Origin: a virus
DNA length: 64,000 nt
Reading direction: 5' to 3' (one strand)
IMG/VR virus record: IMGVR_UViG_3300025280_000023
Coordinates: 1 to 64,000 of that record
In this document: piece after piece, positions 9,902 through 20,428 of the stretch
How positions within the stretch are numbered: the stretch's first letter is position 1
Layout: every line of letters begins with the position of its first letter
Notes under the pieces: generated by a model
Database searches by the model: none
Seen by the model: only the letters and a program-made list of their open reading frames with translations
What the model was told of the DNA's origin: nothing
Made by a program: the position numbers and the translations under genes

Positions 9902-12900
9902 TACTTTCTACCTCTCGTAACCGATTCAGCTTCCCGCGCTGCCGCCTTCTTCTTTCTTGTCTTTTGTTCTTGTTTCATACCGCAAACTTCCGATTTTTGT
10001 TCTTGTTTCTCATCTATCTTCGCTTGAGATTTGGAATCGATTAATATGTTTTGTAGCGGTTTCATCTTGGTTGTTCGCGTATCTTCTCCAAATTTTAGGC
10101 TTATCTCAAGTTCCCCTAATTCAATCAAGGAGAAATAATCATAAGGCCAATTATAGGAATATTTAGATGTTAAGTCCTGTCCCACCTCTTGGCCAAATTC
10201 AGTTATGGACCGCTTATTCACTATTGCCCTTTGTTTCACCTTGAATATCATCCATCTAATCTCATCCGTAAATTCCATATCATCAAAAGTAGTTAAATCT
10301 ACAATTGTTTTTTCTTTAATCTCAAAGTTGTCATCCCTTCCAAGGTTAACATTTGTATTTTGCCATATGGCACATAGATCAACCTCTGACAACTCCGTAG
10401 AAAACTCAAATACGTGCATAACAACCGGTGAAAACTGGGGATTTCTTGCAAAGTCAAATCTTGGCGGGAATAAGAACTCCCCCAATGCTTCCCGTGTCTG
10501 CTCATATAGATGATGATCCTCGCATAAATTAAAAAATAAGATGTCCTGCGTTACCGGATCTATTCTCATCGGAACCGCAACAACCGCCTCTTTGATCTCA
10601 AAAGACTCTCTTACCTCGCCAATCCTCTTTCTTCTGTCTTCTCTTGGAATACCAATTGCATCCCATAGAGATTTGGAACCATCATTTGGTTCATCAAGAA
10701 TCATGAAGACCCCGTTGCTTGTATTCTTAGATGGGACTTCTCCGGCGGTTGTCCATATGCTTGTCTGATTCTTGTGTAACTCAAGTAAGTCTCCAGATGC
10801 TCCCGCCGCTTGCAGGTCTCTCAGTACATTGACAAAATTAATGGCGGGCGTCTGCCACTTCGGCCTAATTCTCCAAATTTTATCGCTTGTTTGTGCATCG
10901 TCTACAGTTGTTATTCTGTTATCGTCCGTAACCTGTGTGCCTGGATCAACTACAATCTCATCTATATTCAAAGACGCAGTGATGGCCATAAGATCTCTTT
11001 GAACATCTGCTAGGGCCGTGACTGTTCCTATCGCGTCCAAAGTTCTCCAATCCTTAAATGTTCTTGTGGAAGTACCCAATACATCATGCACAGTCGGCTT
11101 AGAAGATGACGGTATAAATGTTAATTCAACATGATTATTTTCAACGCTATATGCAGATGACTCATCTAATTTGCGAGCCGCTTCAACAAATGAAGGCACA
11201 AATGGATTAAATATCTCTCTTAGACCTCCTATATTTGTATAAAGAAAGTTTGGTCCATATCCCCCAACGTTACCACAACTCAAAAAATCATTAGACATTA
11301 AAGAAATTCTGCCTTTATAGGTTTCGTTCACTTCAAAAGAATTCCATTTTCTTTCCGCAGGGAATAAAATTTCAGCGCCGCCACCTTCAAGATTCATATA
11401 CTCAACTTCAGTTTCAAAATTATCTATCGCCTTAGTATACAGAATTGTTCTATGCTCAACTTTTGCTTGTGTAATTGAAGCAGTTGAATTCGTTAAGTAT
11501 TCCGGGCCCGCCGAATTATCATGCCATCCAGTGCTCCCAAGCGGAAACAAATATGGGATCGGATCTCTAAGAGCCTCAAACGGAAGTCTCCTTAGGCCCG
11601 TACCGCCGTTTAGCGTAGCAGAGTACTCTATAAGGTGCGTACCAAAAAGCGAGCCGCTAGTCGGCGCTAGCGCGGCGTTATACGCAACAACCGACGACGT
11701 TACTAAAGGATAGTCTACCGCGATTCCAGACTTAATAGAATTCAATAAGATACCCGGAGAAGTAAACGGCTGTATCATCGTTCTAGCTGTCCTCTGGGGA
11801 CCCGCTAAGGTCACAATATCTTTTATAGAAGAAGATAACATGGAAGACAATTGAAGCACTCTCTCGGCAGGATAAAATCCATCATACGGCTTAAATTTCT
11901 TTAGGGCCCTGAACGTTAGGCTTACTTGACTAGTAGGGCCGTAATCACTTGGTGCAAATTGCACCGGATCCGTTAATAAATAAGAACCAAGGAATTCCGG
12001 GCCCTTTGTGGTGCTTGCCAAATCACTAAACGCAATATTGAAGGAACCAGTTAAGGTAAACACTATTAAATCTTTTAATACAGAATTACCAATTCCTTGT
12101 GCTGGATCAATCTCCGGATTGTCCAAGATCTTGCTAAATGAGAACTCCGGAATCACCGACATGCCCTGGCCGGCTAGTTTGGTATTTCTCTCAAAATCCC
12201 TCTCGTTATTATGGTAAGGATTCCTCGATGGGTTATCCGCTATCTCAAGAGAGGGGAGCCTTAGAGGCATTGTAGTGTATATATCCCAATCCTTAATCGC
12301 ACCAATATTAGTCACATATTGAAGGCGGGTGGCGGCATATGCCGGAGAACCATCAAAAGTTAACAACTCTCCCCTTGTTCCACTCGCAAAGTTATACGTC
12401 AAGTTTCCCGTTTCTGCCGTCGCTGTCCCGATGGTCCAATCCGAATCGGCATCCAGCGGCCAAATACTCGACGCCGTAGCAATGCCACACGAGTTAACCT
12501 TAGTGGTAGTCGTCCTTGCGTCCCTGCTATCTTTCCAAAATGGTGAAATATATTTTTTTCTAGTCCTTGTTGTATTGCGAAGAGCGTTTACTTCTCTTGG
12601 CCAAACTCCTTCTTTATAAATTAAAGAATTAAAAGACTTAACGGGATTTATACCTTCCGGAACTTTTGTATCTGAATACAATTCAAACAACACATCGTGC
12701 ATAGTTCTCTTATCATAAATACCATCATCTAGTACTTGGTGTGGAGTTAAGTCTTTCTCGGCTGCATGTGTGTACCGATACGTCGCTGGACCTTTCTTTG
12801 TTTCAACACTATGCTGGACCGGCCTGTATTTGACGGTTACAACTGAGGACGACAAAAATAGATTTTTTCCATCATTAACCAATCTGTTCTCAGCGCCTAT

Positions 12901-15900
12901 GACAGAATTAACAGAATGAACGTTGTTTCTATTTTGCCACCTTGTTACTGGGTTCTGAGACGACCTGATTTGCTTCCAAATAGGCCATCCAAATGGCCCG
13001 TTTCTATTCAACAGCCTTGCGTTGAGTTGATCGCCAAGCACGCCAAATTTTGTGTTTACAAAGGCTTCAGAGCTATCAGTCCCTCCTAGGACGGATGCCG
13101 TTACATTAAATGTTTCGACCACTCTAGTATTCAGGCTAGTAAAGTCTACGGGTGCCTGGCCTGTCTTTAGTAATACATTCAAAAAATCAATTCCAGAATG
13201 ATTTGAATTAACCAAGGAACCCGTTTGATATCCAAGAGGTAGTAGAATTGCGGAGCCCGTAATCCATGTATACTGTGAATCGCTTCTTGGTATAGGATGA
13301 ATAACAAAGAAATTATCAAATACGCTAGATGTTGCGACTACTCCAAGGGAACTAGACTTAATAACCTTCAGTGGGTTCTGATAAATGCCGTGTATTGAGC
13401 CGGTGTCCAATGTAAACTTTTCAGTTTTCGCCGATAAGTTATTACGCAGAACCGTTCTAACAACCAAGTTTCTAAAGTTAAGAGAATTGTATACAGAATA
13501 TTCGCCCGCATACGTATCCAGGTAACCCTCGCTCATCGTATATTTATCCCCGGGGGAGGAGAACCTTTGGACAAAGACGCTGCGATTATAATTCCCGTCA
13601 TCCAGCGTTCTCTCGGTCAATCCAGTGGTTCCAAAGCTAGCAGACTGCCCGTTGTTTAAAAATGGCGTCTCGGCGAAAGAAGAGCTTACTACGGCTCTTC
13701 CATCCGAAGCAGCCAGATTATTTTCTCTTCGCCCACTAACGATTTGTGCAATCTCGTATGAGGCGCTATAATTTCCCACAGAGTCCGCCGTGGTCTTGAT
13801 ATTGCGAATGCTCAGTGGCCGTTTTATCTTTGGAAATCTCCAAAGTGTTACCGGAGTTGTACCAAACGTTCTTTCAAATGTGGTGCCGTTTGTAAATACG
13901 TATCCTTCGCGCCTATCGGTTGCAGCTACTTTATGGTGCCTATGAAAAAACCCACCGACCTTATCAGAAATATAAGGGCTTCCATTCAGAGATGATTCAT
14001 ATGGATTATTTAATTGTGACGCATAGCCGTCCTCATGAAGAGCTACAAGCTCCGTACCTACAGTTGATCCATCGTCGGCAACTATCTCGACATCAACGGT
14101 ATTATTGGTCTCATAATACGCCCCAGGCGCTATCTTTTGTGTCGTTAACGTCGTGACACCAGCGTTATCCGTAATCACAGTCTCGTACTCTATTCTCTGC
14201 TTTCTTTCCGGAAAGCTTGCCTCGTTATCAATCCTCTCCTGGGCGCTTGATGTCGCCGAGGGCGTGGCCACAATTGTATCTCCAAACCGCAGGCCCGTCC
14301 AGGCAAAGATGTTCTGATTTCGACGAGCATTTGTACCACCCTTCATATTGGTGACAAAAGCCATGTTCACCGTTGTTCGCCTGCCCAAGTCTACCCTTGC
14401 AGAATTTCTAATCGCTTGGCGCGTTGCATCAACCCCAACGTCACCAGACGTAATTTCAGGATCTGCCGCATCCTTTGTAATCCTTAGCGCCGTAATTCCA
14501 GCCTTGGACGTCCCATCCGGCGTGACATGAAAATTTCGAACGTCGGCAAAATTAGTTCCGCCTCTATCGTTTTCATTGGAATTTTCTCTATTATCATTAT
14601 TCGGCCCCTGGGCCGACGAGTTCCCCCCGCCTACAGGAGGCGGAAGTTTTGTAGTATTATTGAAATTGAGATTTGGATTGTCTCTAAGACCATGACCCGT
14701 CGGGGCAAATTGCCGTTCGCGAGAAGTTCCCGAGATCATATTCGTATACTTATGCTGATACTTGTTTCTCTCTAGAACATGGCTTTCAATTACCGTTCTA
14801 ATATCAGAAGAGTGTTCAGCAGAGACAGGGAACAGATCCTGGACCAAGTACGTTATAGACGAATCTAGCCACTTATAATAATTAACAAATTTATCAAAGT
14901 CCGGTTGCCTTTCTATCTTTCTAAAGTAAATCTCTCTTAGCTTTTTAAGTTCCTTATATTCGATTCTGTACTTATTGACAGGGTTTCCAATGTAGTTATT
15001 AAACTGTTGGATCGTTGAGAACATATGGAGCATTTCTTCCGAAATGAGCCCATACATGCTTGATTCAATAGAGAAGAACATATTTGTGGGCCGAGTTCTC
15101 TTGGTAAACGTATTTGGATTTGTCTCTTCAATATTGATTAGATCATAATCATGTAAATTTCCGGGAACATTTAAATCGAGCATTTGATAATACTTCGTTC
15201 TAAACAGAGAAGAGCCGGAGTCAAATCCAACGGCGCGGCCCGGATGATACTTATATACGGGCTCAGTCGCAATATTGTCTGGGTTTGTCTGCCCAGGCAA
15301 CGGAGAGCCGACCCTTTTTAACGACCCCGACGAAATATCAAGGACCTCATTATACTGGCCGAGCGGAGACGTAATAGTAGCCGTACTTCCAGTCAACGCA
15401 GTAGCTTCATCAGTTTCCTCAGGATATTCAAAATCCCAATTTAAAACAAGGGAATCCGTTCTTGGAAAAAACTCAGAATATGTTTGATTATCATTAAACA
15501 CAAAATTGCTATAATACGGAGTTTTAAGGCCGTAATTGAATGGATCCAATATGTGCCGCTTCACCTCATCGTTGTCAACATATGTTTTATAACACCTAAA
15601 ATTTCTAACCATTACATCAGAAGGCGCTAGAACCGTGCCCGTATGTCCTGTCCTTGTAGCCCCTATATACCCTCTTACAAGGCTCACACTTGATGTGACC
15701 GGCGGTGCGTGAAACACTGTCCCTGAGATCTCACGAACAATTTCTCCAGCGTCCATTTGAACTCCGTATAATTCAATATTATACGATCTATCTATGGTAA
15801 GTGGGGCACCCGTAACGGGATCCGACGTGGATATAGCCGTGGGCTCCGCGACAAGGGGGCCACCCACATCCGGTATTGAACCACCACCGCCAGGATTAAT

Positions 15901-18480
15901 CCCCGGCTTTTCCGCCGATCCACTTGCAAGATGTGAATTGGATATAGAGGAAGCCGCGTCAACAAGATGTCCCCAGTCATTTCTAGGGCTCCATCTAAGA
16001 GCAAAGTTCCAATGTGTGCCTTCATATAGATCAAATATTGAAGACGTAAATGGAGTCGTTGCCAGATCTCCCGTGCCTGTCCCTTCTTTGACAACAAACT
16101 TGGCCTTCTTTGATCTTATATCCGGGTTACCAAGATCATCCACCTTAACGGCATATAGGGTTATCCTCTGATCATATTGGCCCGTGTGAGTTGTGAGTGG
16201 GGACGGGGATGAGCCCACATTTGTAACGCCAAAAACTGATGCCGATACTTGCGATACCGATATAAAATTTGGATCAAAGAAATCTTTTCTATCTGGAAAA
16301 AAGACGCCTGCTTCCCAAGTATGTGAGTTGCCAAAATCAGCAGTACTAAAATTAATATAGGCCTGCGACATATTTGGGGTTTGCTCTCCTCCTAAAATAC
16401 TCGTAGATGAAGTCGCTTGAAAAATCGTTCCCGTTTGTGCCGTCGAAAAGTCAACAAACCTCTTTCTTTCCGTTGTTATCCTTTCATGATCTTTGAGTTC
16501 ATATACTCCGTTTTTATTATAAACATTTAACCTGAATACTTCGTCATCAATACCAAAACACCGAAGAACATTCCTTAGTGCCTTTTCGGTCCCCTTTGAT
16601 TTATATATCGATATGAGATTATTGTGTATATTCTTATAAATAACATTTTTAATATCATGCAGGCTCTTCTCAAAGAGTCGATCTTCATCTCTCCGAAAAA
16701 GGGCCTGAACAACATCGGAATCGATAAAGAAATCCGCAGAGTTCATGCCATATGATTGAAGAATAGAATTTAACATTCCCGCAGGGTACGAATTTTGTTT
16801 CTCGTAATCTACATGTTTGAGTTTAGACAAAAATTCCGACTGGTGGTACAACTTATCAAAATAGCTCGCTATAACTTGCGTGAGTTTAGTCAGTTCCCCA
16901 ACGGAACCAGAAGATGTTAAATCTTGTTCATCAAGTATCCATCCTGGTAAATTATTAAGCAGGTACGAGTTGTTTCTAGAATCATGAAGTGTTCCAGACA
17001 ACTCCTTTTCTTCAATATAATTTATAATATCTCTATGATTTCGATATAAAATCGGATCTTTAAATTCTGGCGTAGAAGACGCACTAGATTCATTAATGGC
17101 GGATCCTTCTGAGCGGTGGCTGCCCGTGTCAAGCCCTACCCATCTGCCGTTGGATACTCTCCCCGAATAATCCAACACAACAGAATCGAATGCAGGATTT
17201 CCTACAATGCCTTCATTAAATTTATAATATACTCCCAACTTCGTATTGGAAGTATCCGTGTTTGTTCCACCAAAAACATGTGTAAAGTAATTCTTGGCAA
17301 TATCTTTTGAGTTTCTATAAGTCTTCCAATACCTAAATTCATCAATAGAGCCGGAAAGTTTTCCCCAGCCGATGGCAGCATTGGAATTATTAGGCGGCGC
17401 AGCCCTAAGCGCGCCAATATGAGCAATATTGCCACCAGCAGGAGCAATATTAGGATTGCTCATCACCCTTTGGATTTTTGTTCCTGTCGCAACCGACTCA
17501 TGGTGCCTTCCATCGACATAAAAATCTATATCAATAGTGTCTATTGATCCTGTATCGTTCCTCAGCGCAATCGCATAATGGTGCCAATTATTATCGGCTA
17601 CCGATGCCGTTCCTATTGCCGCGATTGTATTCTCAGGATTACCAAAGAAAACATCATCATCAGATGAACCAGAGCCAATTATCGCCCTCTGGACGCCGCC
17701 TCCCGCTCCGCCGATTACACCAGACATAGCAGTTACCAAGAATGTTGGTGCGCCATGAGGATGGCCACCGCTACTAGTTAACTCAATCAAGAGTCTGCCA
17801 TGTGCATCGGGATCCGTCTCTCCGTTCCACAAATCAAATATGACTTCTTTCCCGGTTAGGGTGGGAATATATGAATCTTTCTTAAGCCAAAACTCAACAG
17901 TCGCGCCACCAAAATCCCCAGTTTTCCAACTGCCACTTAAGTCAAATTTTAGATTTTCTTCTTGAAATGTTCCTGTGTTGTATACGTTGTCAACGTTAGG
18001 ACCACTTCTAACAGCAATATATTCCTGATCACTAGGACTCCCATATCCTTCGGCCCAGTTTGGATCGGTGGGATCTGTTATTAAGGGTGTCGATAGTGTT
18101 CCCCAGCCACCAGCAGCATGGGGAGAAAAGATCGCATACCCTGTCGCCCTGGGGTACTCCTTTTCAAAAACATACTTGTCCAAATACGACGAACTGTTCG
18201 CCCACGCTGTTTTCTCAGCCGCAGACCCATCATACGGGTATGTGTTAATGATCCTATCGGTCGAATCCAAAAAATATCTTTTGGCAGACCCAAATCTAGC
18301 AAAATTAGATGCCGAAGCATAGTCTATATCCGGAATAAATTCCTTTCTTGATTCTAAAGAATGAAAAACAAAATCTTTGGACTCGACATCGCCTGAAAAA
18401 GTCTCCAGCGTAGATTTTTTTATAAATCCTGACTTATGTGACTCTTTTACATTTTTTTCGAATTTGTCTTTAAGAGACAC
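9901..18480 (-). CDS. Giant LamG-domain tail protein, 2859 aa
   Basis: The start is GTG at 18480, preceded by AGGAG seven bases upstream, so the start is well supported. Residues ~165-395 form a LamG/concanavalin-like jelly roll: ATVEFWLKKDSY strand, NNWHHYAIALRND, FYVDGRHHES and a closing GSIDEFRYWKTYRNSKDI. A second weaker candidate lies near residues 700-880 (EGTHWNFALRWSP). The rest is beta-rich and Ser/Thr/Asn/Gly-rich with few Cys; the C-terminal ~40 residues are very basic (KKKAAAREAE). LamG folds commonly bind glycans or other ligands, so a peripheral tail or receptor-contact role is plausible. It sits between the 645-aa beta-rich protein and the 393-aa protein. The family and function of most of its length are unknown to me. 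Confidence 0.85.
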   Translation of the reverse strand: MSLKDKFEKNVKESHKSGFIKKSTLETFSGDVESKDFVFHSLESRKEFIPDIDYASASNFARFGSAKRYFLDSTDRIINTYPYDGSAAEKTAWANSSSYLDKYVFEKEYPRATGYAIFSPHAAGGWGTLSTPLITDPTDPNWAEGYGSPSDQEYIAVRSGPNVDNVYNTGTFQEENLKFDLSGSWKTGDFGGATVEFWLKKDSYIPTLTGKEVIFDLWNGETDPDAHGRLLIELTSSGGHPHGAPTFLVTAMSGVIGGAGGGVQRAIIGSGSSDDDVFFGNPENTIAAIGTASVADNNWHHYAIALRNDTGSIDTIDIDFYVDGRHHESVATGTKIQRVMSNPNIAPAGGNIAHIGALRAAPPNNSNAAIGWGKLSGSIDEFRYWKTYRNSKDIAKNYFTHVFGGTNTDTSNTKLGVYYKFNEGIVGNPAFDSVVLDYSGRVSNGRWVGLDTGSHRSEGSAINESSASSTPEFKDPILYRNHRDIINYIEEKELSGTLHDSRNNSYLLNNLPGWILDEQDLTSSGSVGELTKLTQVIASYFDKLYHQSEFLSKLKHVDYEKQNSYPAGMLNSILQSYGMNSADFFIDSDVVQALFRRDEDRLFEKSLHDIKNVIYKNIHNNLISIYKSKGTEKALRNVLRCFGIDDEVFRLNVYNKNGVYELKDHERITTERKRFVDFSTAQTGTIFQATSSTSILGGEQTPNMSQAYINFSTADFGNSHTWEAGVFFPDRKDFFDPNFISVSQVSASVFGVTNVGSSPSPLTTHTGQYDQRITLYAVKVDDLGNPDIRSKKAKFVVKEGTGTGDLATTPFTSSIFDLYEGTHWNFALRWSPRNDWGHLVDAASSISNSHLASGSAEKPGINPGGGGSIPDVGGPLVAEPTAISTSDPVTGAPLTIDRSYNIELYGVQMDAGEIVREISGTVFHAPPVTSSVSLVRGYIGATRTGHTGTVLAPSDVMVRNFRCYKTYVDNDEVKRHILDPFNYGLKTPYYSNFVFNDNQTYSEFFPRTDSLVLNWDFEYPEETDEATALTGSTATITSPLGQYNEVLDISSGSLKRVGSPLPGQTNPDNIATEPVYKYHPGRAVGFDSGSSLFRTKYYQMLDLNVPGNLHDYDLINIEETNPNTFTKRTRPTNMFFSIESSMYGLISEEMLHMFSTIQQFNNYIGNPVNKYRIEYKELKKLREIYFRKIERQPDFDKFVNYYKWLDSSITYLVQDLFPVSAEHSSDIRTVIESHVLERNKYQHKYTNMISGTSRERQFAPTGHGLRDNPNLNFNNTTKLPPPVGGGNSSAQGPNNDNRENSNENDRGGTNFADVRNFHVTPDGTSKAGITALRITKDAADPEITSGDVGVDATRQAIRNSARVDLGRRTTVNMAFVTNMKGGTNARRNQNIFAWTGLRFGDTIVATPSATSSAQERIDNEASFPERKQRIEYETVITDNAGVTTLTTQKIAPGAYYETNNTVDVEIVADDGSTVGTELVALHEDGYASQLNNPYESSLNGSPYISDKVGGFFHRHHKVAATDRREGYVFTNGTTFERTFGTTPVTLWRFPKIKRPLSIRNIKTTADSVGNYSASYEIAQIVSGRRENNLAASDGRAVVSSSFAETPFLNNGQSASFGTTGLTERTLDDGNYNRSVFVQRFSSPGDKYTMSEGYLDTYAGEYSVYNSLNFRNLVVRTVLRNNLSAKTEKFTLDTGSIHGIYQNPLKVIKSSSLGVVATSSVFDNFFVIHPIPRSDSQYTWITGSAILLPLGYQTGSLVNSNHSGIDFLNVLLKTGQAPVDFTSLNTRVVETFNVTASVLGGTDSSEAFVNTKFGVLGDQLNARLLNRNGPFGWPIWKQIRSSQNPVTRWQNRNNVHSVNSVIGAENRLVNDGKNLFLSSSVVTVKYRPVQHSVETKKGPATYRYTHAAEKDLTPHQVLDDGIYDKRTMHDVLFELYSDTKVPEGINPVKSFNSLIYKEGVWPREVNALRNTTRTRKKYISPFWKDSRDARTTTTKVNSCGIATASSIWPLDADSDWTIGTATAETGNLTYNFASGTRGELLTFDGSPAYAATRLQYVTNIGAIKDWDIYTTMPLRLPSLEIADNPSRNPYHNNERDFERNTKLAGQGMSVIPEFSFSKILDNPEIDPAQGIGNSVLKDLIVFTLTGSFNIAFSDLASTTKGPEFLGSYLLTDPVQFAPSDYGPTSQVSLTFRALKKFKPYDGFYPAERVLQLSSMLSSSIKDIVTLAGPQRTARTMIQPFTSPGILLNSIKSGIAVDYPLVTSSVVAYNAALAPTSGSLFGTHLIEYSATLNGGTGLRRLPFEALRDPIPYLFPLGSTGWHDNSAGPEYLTNSTASITQAKVEHRTILYTKAIDNFETEVEYMNLEGGGAEILFPAERKWNSFEVNETYKGRISLMSNDFLSCGNVGGYGPNFLYTNIGGLREIFNPFVPSFVEAARKLDESSAYSVENNHVELTFIPSSSKPTVHDVLGTSTRTFKDWRTLDAIGTVTALADVQRDLMAITASLNIDEIVVDPGTQVTDDNRITTVDDAQTSDKIWRIRPKWQTPAINFVNVLRDLQAAGASGDLLELHKNQTSIWTTAGEVPSKNTSNGVFMILDEPNDGSKSLWDAIGIPREDRRKRIGEVRESFEIKEAVVAVPMRIDPVTQDILFFNLCEDHHLYEQTREALGEFLFPPRFDFARNPQFSPVVMHVFEFSTELSEVDLCAIWQNTNVNLGRDDNFEIKEKTIVDLTTFDDMEFTDEIRWMIFKVKQRAIVNKRSITEFGQEVGQDLTSKYSYNWPYDYFSLIELGELEISLKFGEDTRTTKMKPLQNILIDSKSQAKIDEKQEQKSEVCGMKQEQKTRKKKAAAREAESVTRGRK

Positions 18481-18490
18481 TTAAAATCTC

Positions 18491-20428
18491 CTACTCTACA
18501 CGAAATTTAAATCTTTCCGGTTGCTCGTCCTGCTGTTCTCCTGAGCTGATCAGGAAAGATATACCATACGAGTAATTTTTCTCTAATAAAGACATATCAA
18601 AATCAAAGTAACTTCCAGAAATATCGTAAGATAGTTTGGTATAATCAAGAACCCTGGTTGATTGCGCCACAGTACTTCCTGTTCCGTATACGATTACAGG
18701 ATAATTGTCAGCAACTCTATAAATTTTGTAATACATTCTTTCAATAATTTCAGGGGTTTGCTTTGACGTTGCAACACTATACAGGTTAGGATTCCAGTCC
18801 TTCCTTCTGGAAAAAACCCTAAACCGAGGTTTTTCATTATCCTTGTACACCGGCTTAAGATTAGAAATTGTTGTGACGTACTCAGAAACAGCGTTAACCA
18901 CAGTTGTTTTTCTTTTATTTAAATCAATCGAGCCCGTAAAAAATTCCGTATACCCCGTTTGCGTTCTGTCCGCCCACCCAACGTTGGACCATATATCATA
19001 TACTTTCGAAAGGTTGCTCAGCACTCCAGTAATCGCAAAGGACGCCGTATAGATTCCGGTGGCATAATACCCACCCGTGATTACTTGTCCCGCAGCACTC
19101 CCGGTAACACCCCCGCCCTGGGGCAGTAGCAACGCAGAAGACACCGGAGCATTATTTCCTAAGTTGCCGGAAAATAAAGAAACATATATGGGCCCCGTGC
19201 CCGCATCAGGAATATCTTGCAGACGACCATCAATATAATTATATAAGTAAATTGTATTCAAGTTTCCTGATTGGTTCGCCAAAGAGCTACTGAAAAAACA
19301 ATTCCCCCTGCTATCCTGCGTGGAGTCGTCCCACCTAACTTCCAGTGTTGGTCTTCTGTGGAAATATTGGCTGCCTCTAGCGGAGAACATTTTATTAAAG
19401 TACGATACGCTACCGGTTTCCAAACTCGACGTAAACATGACCGCCAGACCATTGTTCTCCAAGCCATTGGTAGTGCGAAGCCAGGAATGGGCCAAGGTGG
19501 TTATGTTCACTTCTAAGTCTTCCGTACCTTTTTCAAAATATGCGGTATACTGATCATCAAAAGAAGTAAAATCGCCGCCGGAGGCGGTCCAAGGAGTATG
19601 ATTACTTCCACTCGTAAACGTCTCCGCCGCAAAGCTACCAGCACCAAGCCCTTCTAGGGTGCCAGCATTGATGCCCTTAAAGCTCTGTACTGTGTTCCTT
19701 GGTACCGCACCACCAACAGAGCTTGTAAACTGGATAAGGGACACATCAGTTGCGTGAACCGTAGATGCCCAATTCGCGTTCGCATTTACCGCTCCGGCCA
19801 CAGCAGTCGCTATTGTAGCGGCAGTCGCTCCGGAACTTATATCGACTTCAATTGACACTCCGGTCCCACCTACCGTTGGTTCGGCACTCAAGTTATCAAC
19901 ATCAATCCAGATTTTATACGAGATATTATTTGCATCGTTGAGAAGAAAATACTTGCCCCCAGTATCTCCGGCTGTGTCTGCCACACAATCCAACTGATAC
20001 GTGCCTGCTCTTTTGGTATCCGTGGCGTTTGCCCAATTGGCAGAATCCTTATCGGAATAATTGAACATATCGAGGCCATTGCCCTCTTCCCAATAAGTGG
20101 TAACTGGCTTAACAGATAAATGAAATTGTTTCGGGGTCTGTTGATCGTGCACTACATTATAGAGTCTTAAAAAATACTGTGGTCCGTTTGTAATTGTTCC
20201 CGACGGTATTGTTCCTCTAGTAATTAAATCAGATATATCTTGCATCGGAAACTCTAGCAAGATACGACTTAACTCGTTATCTCTAGGAGCGCCGCTTCCA
20301 GAGATAACAAACGTTTGTAGGCTATCGGCAGCACCCATGCTGGAACTAACGCCGTTTTTAAGCTTAAAGGAATCACGAGCATTCGTAATTGTTGTATCCT
20401 TTGTTGCTGTGAATCTTTTTACTGCCAT
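18491..20428 (-). CDS. Putative tail/baseplate protein, DNRLRE/CBM96-like N-terminus
   Basis: 645 aa, ATG at 20428 overlapping the stop of the gp6-like gene (TAATG). The N-terminal ~120 residues follow the plan of DNRLRE-type beta-sandwich domains: an opening TATKDTTITNA strand, a LSRILLEFPM strand, a YFLRLYNV strand and a TTYWEEGNG loop. The C-terminal half is beta-rich and may contain a second similar fold (FHRRPTLEVRWDD). No signal peptide or membrane segment is present. Its position between the wedge genes and the 2859-aa protein suggests a baseplate- or fibre-linked structural protein. The domain match is by eye. Confidence 0.8.
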   Translation of the reverse strand: MAVKRFTATKDTTITNARDSFKLKNGVSSSMGAADSLQTFVISGSGAPRDNELSRILLEFPMQDISDLITRGTIPSGTITNGPQYFLRLYNVVHDQQTPKQFHLSVKPVTTYWEEGNGLDMFNYSDKDSANWANATDTKRAGTYQLDCVADTAGDTGGKYFLLNDANNISYKIWIDVDNLSAEPTVGGTGVSIEVDISSGATAATIATAVAGAVNANANWASTVHATDVSLIQFTSSVGGAVPRNTVQSFKGINAGTLEGLGAGSFAAETFTSGSNHTPWTASGGDFTSFDDQYTAYFEKGTEDLEVNITTLAHSWLRTTNGLENNGLAVMFTSSLETGSVSYFNKMFSARGSQYFHRRPTLEVRWDDSTQDSRGNCFFSSSLANQSGNLNTIYLYNYIDGRLQDIPDAGTGPIYVSLFSGNLGNNAPVSSALLLPQGGGVTGSAAGQVITGGYYATGIYTASFAITGVLSNLSKVYDIWSNVGWADRTQTGYTEFFTGSIDLNKRKTTVVNAVSEYVTTISNLKPVYKDNEKPRFRVFSRRKDWNPNLYSVATSKQTPEIIERMYYKIYRVADNYPVIVYGTGSTVAQSTRVLDYTKLSYDISGSYFDFDMSLLEKNYSYGISFLISSGEQQDEQPERFKFRVE

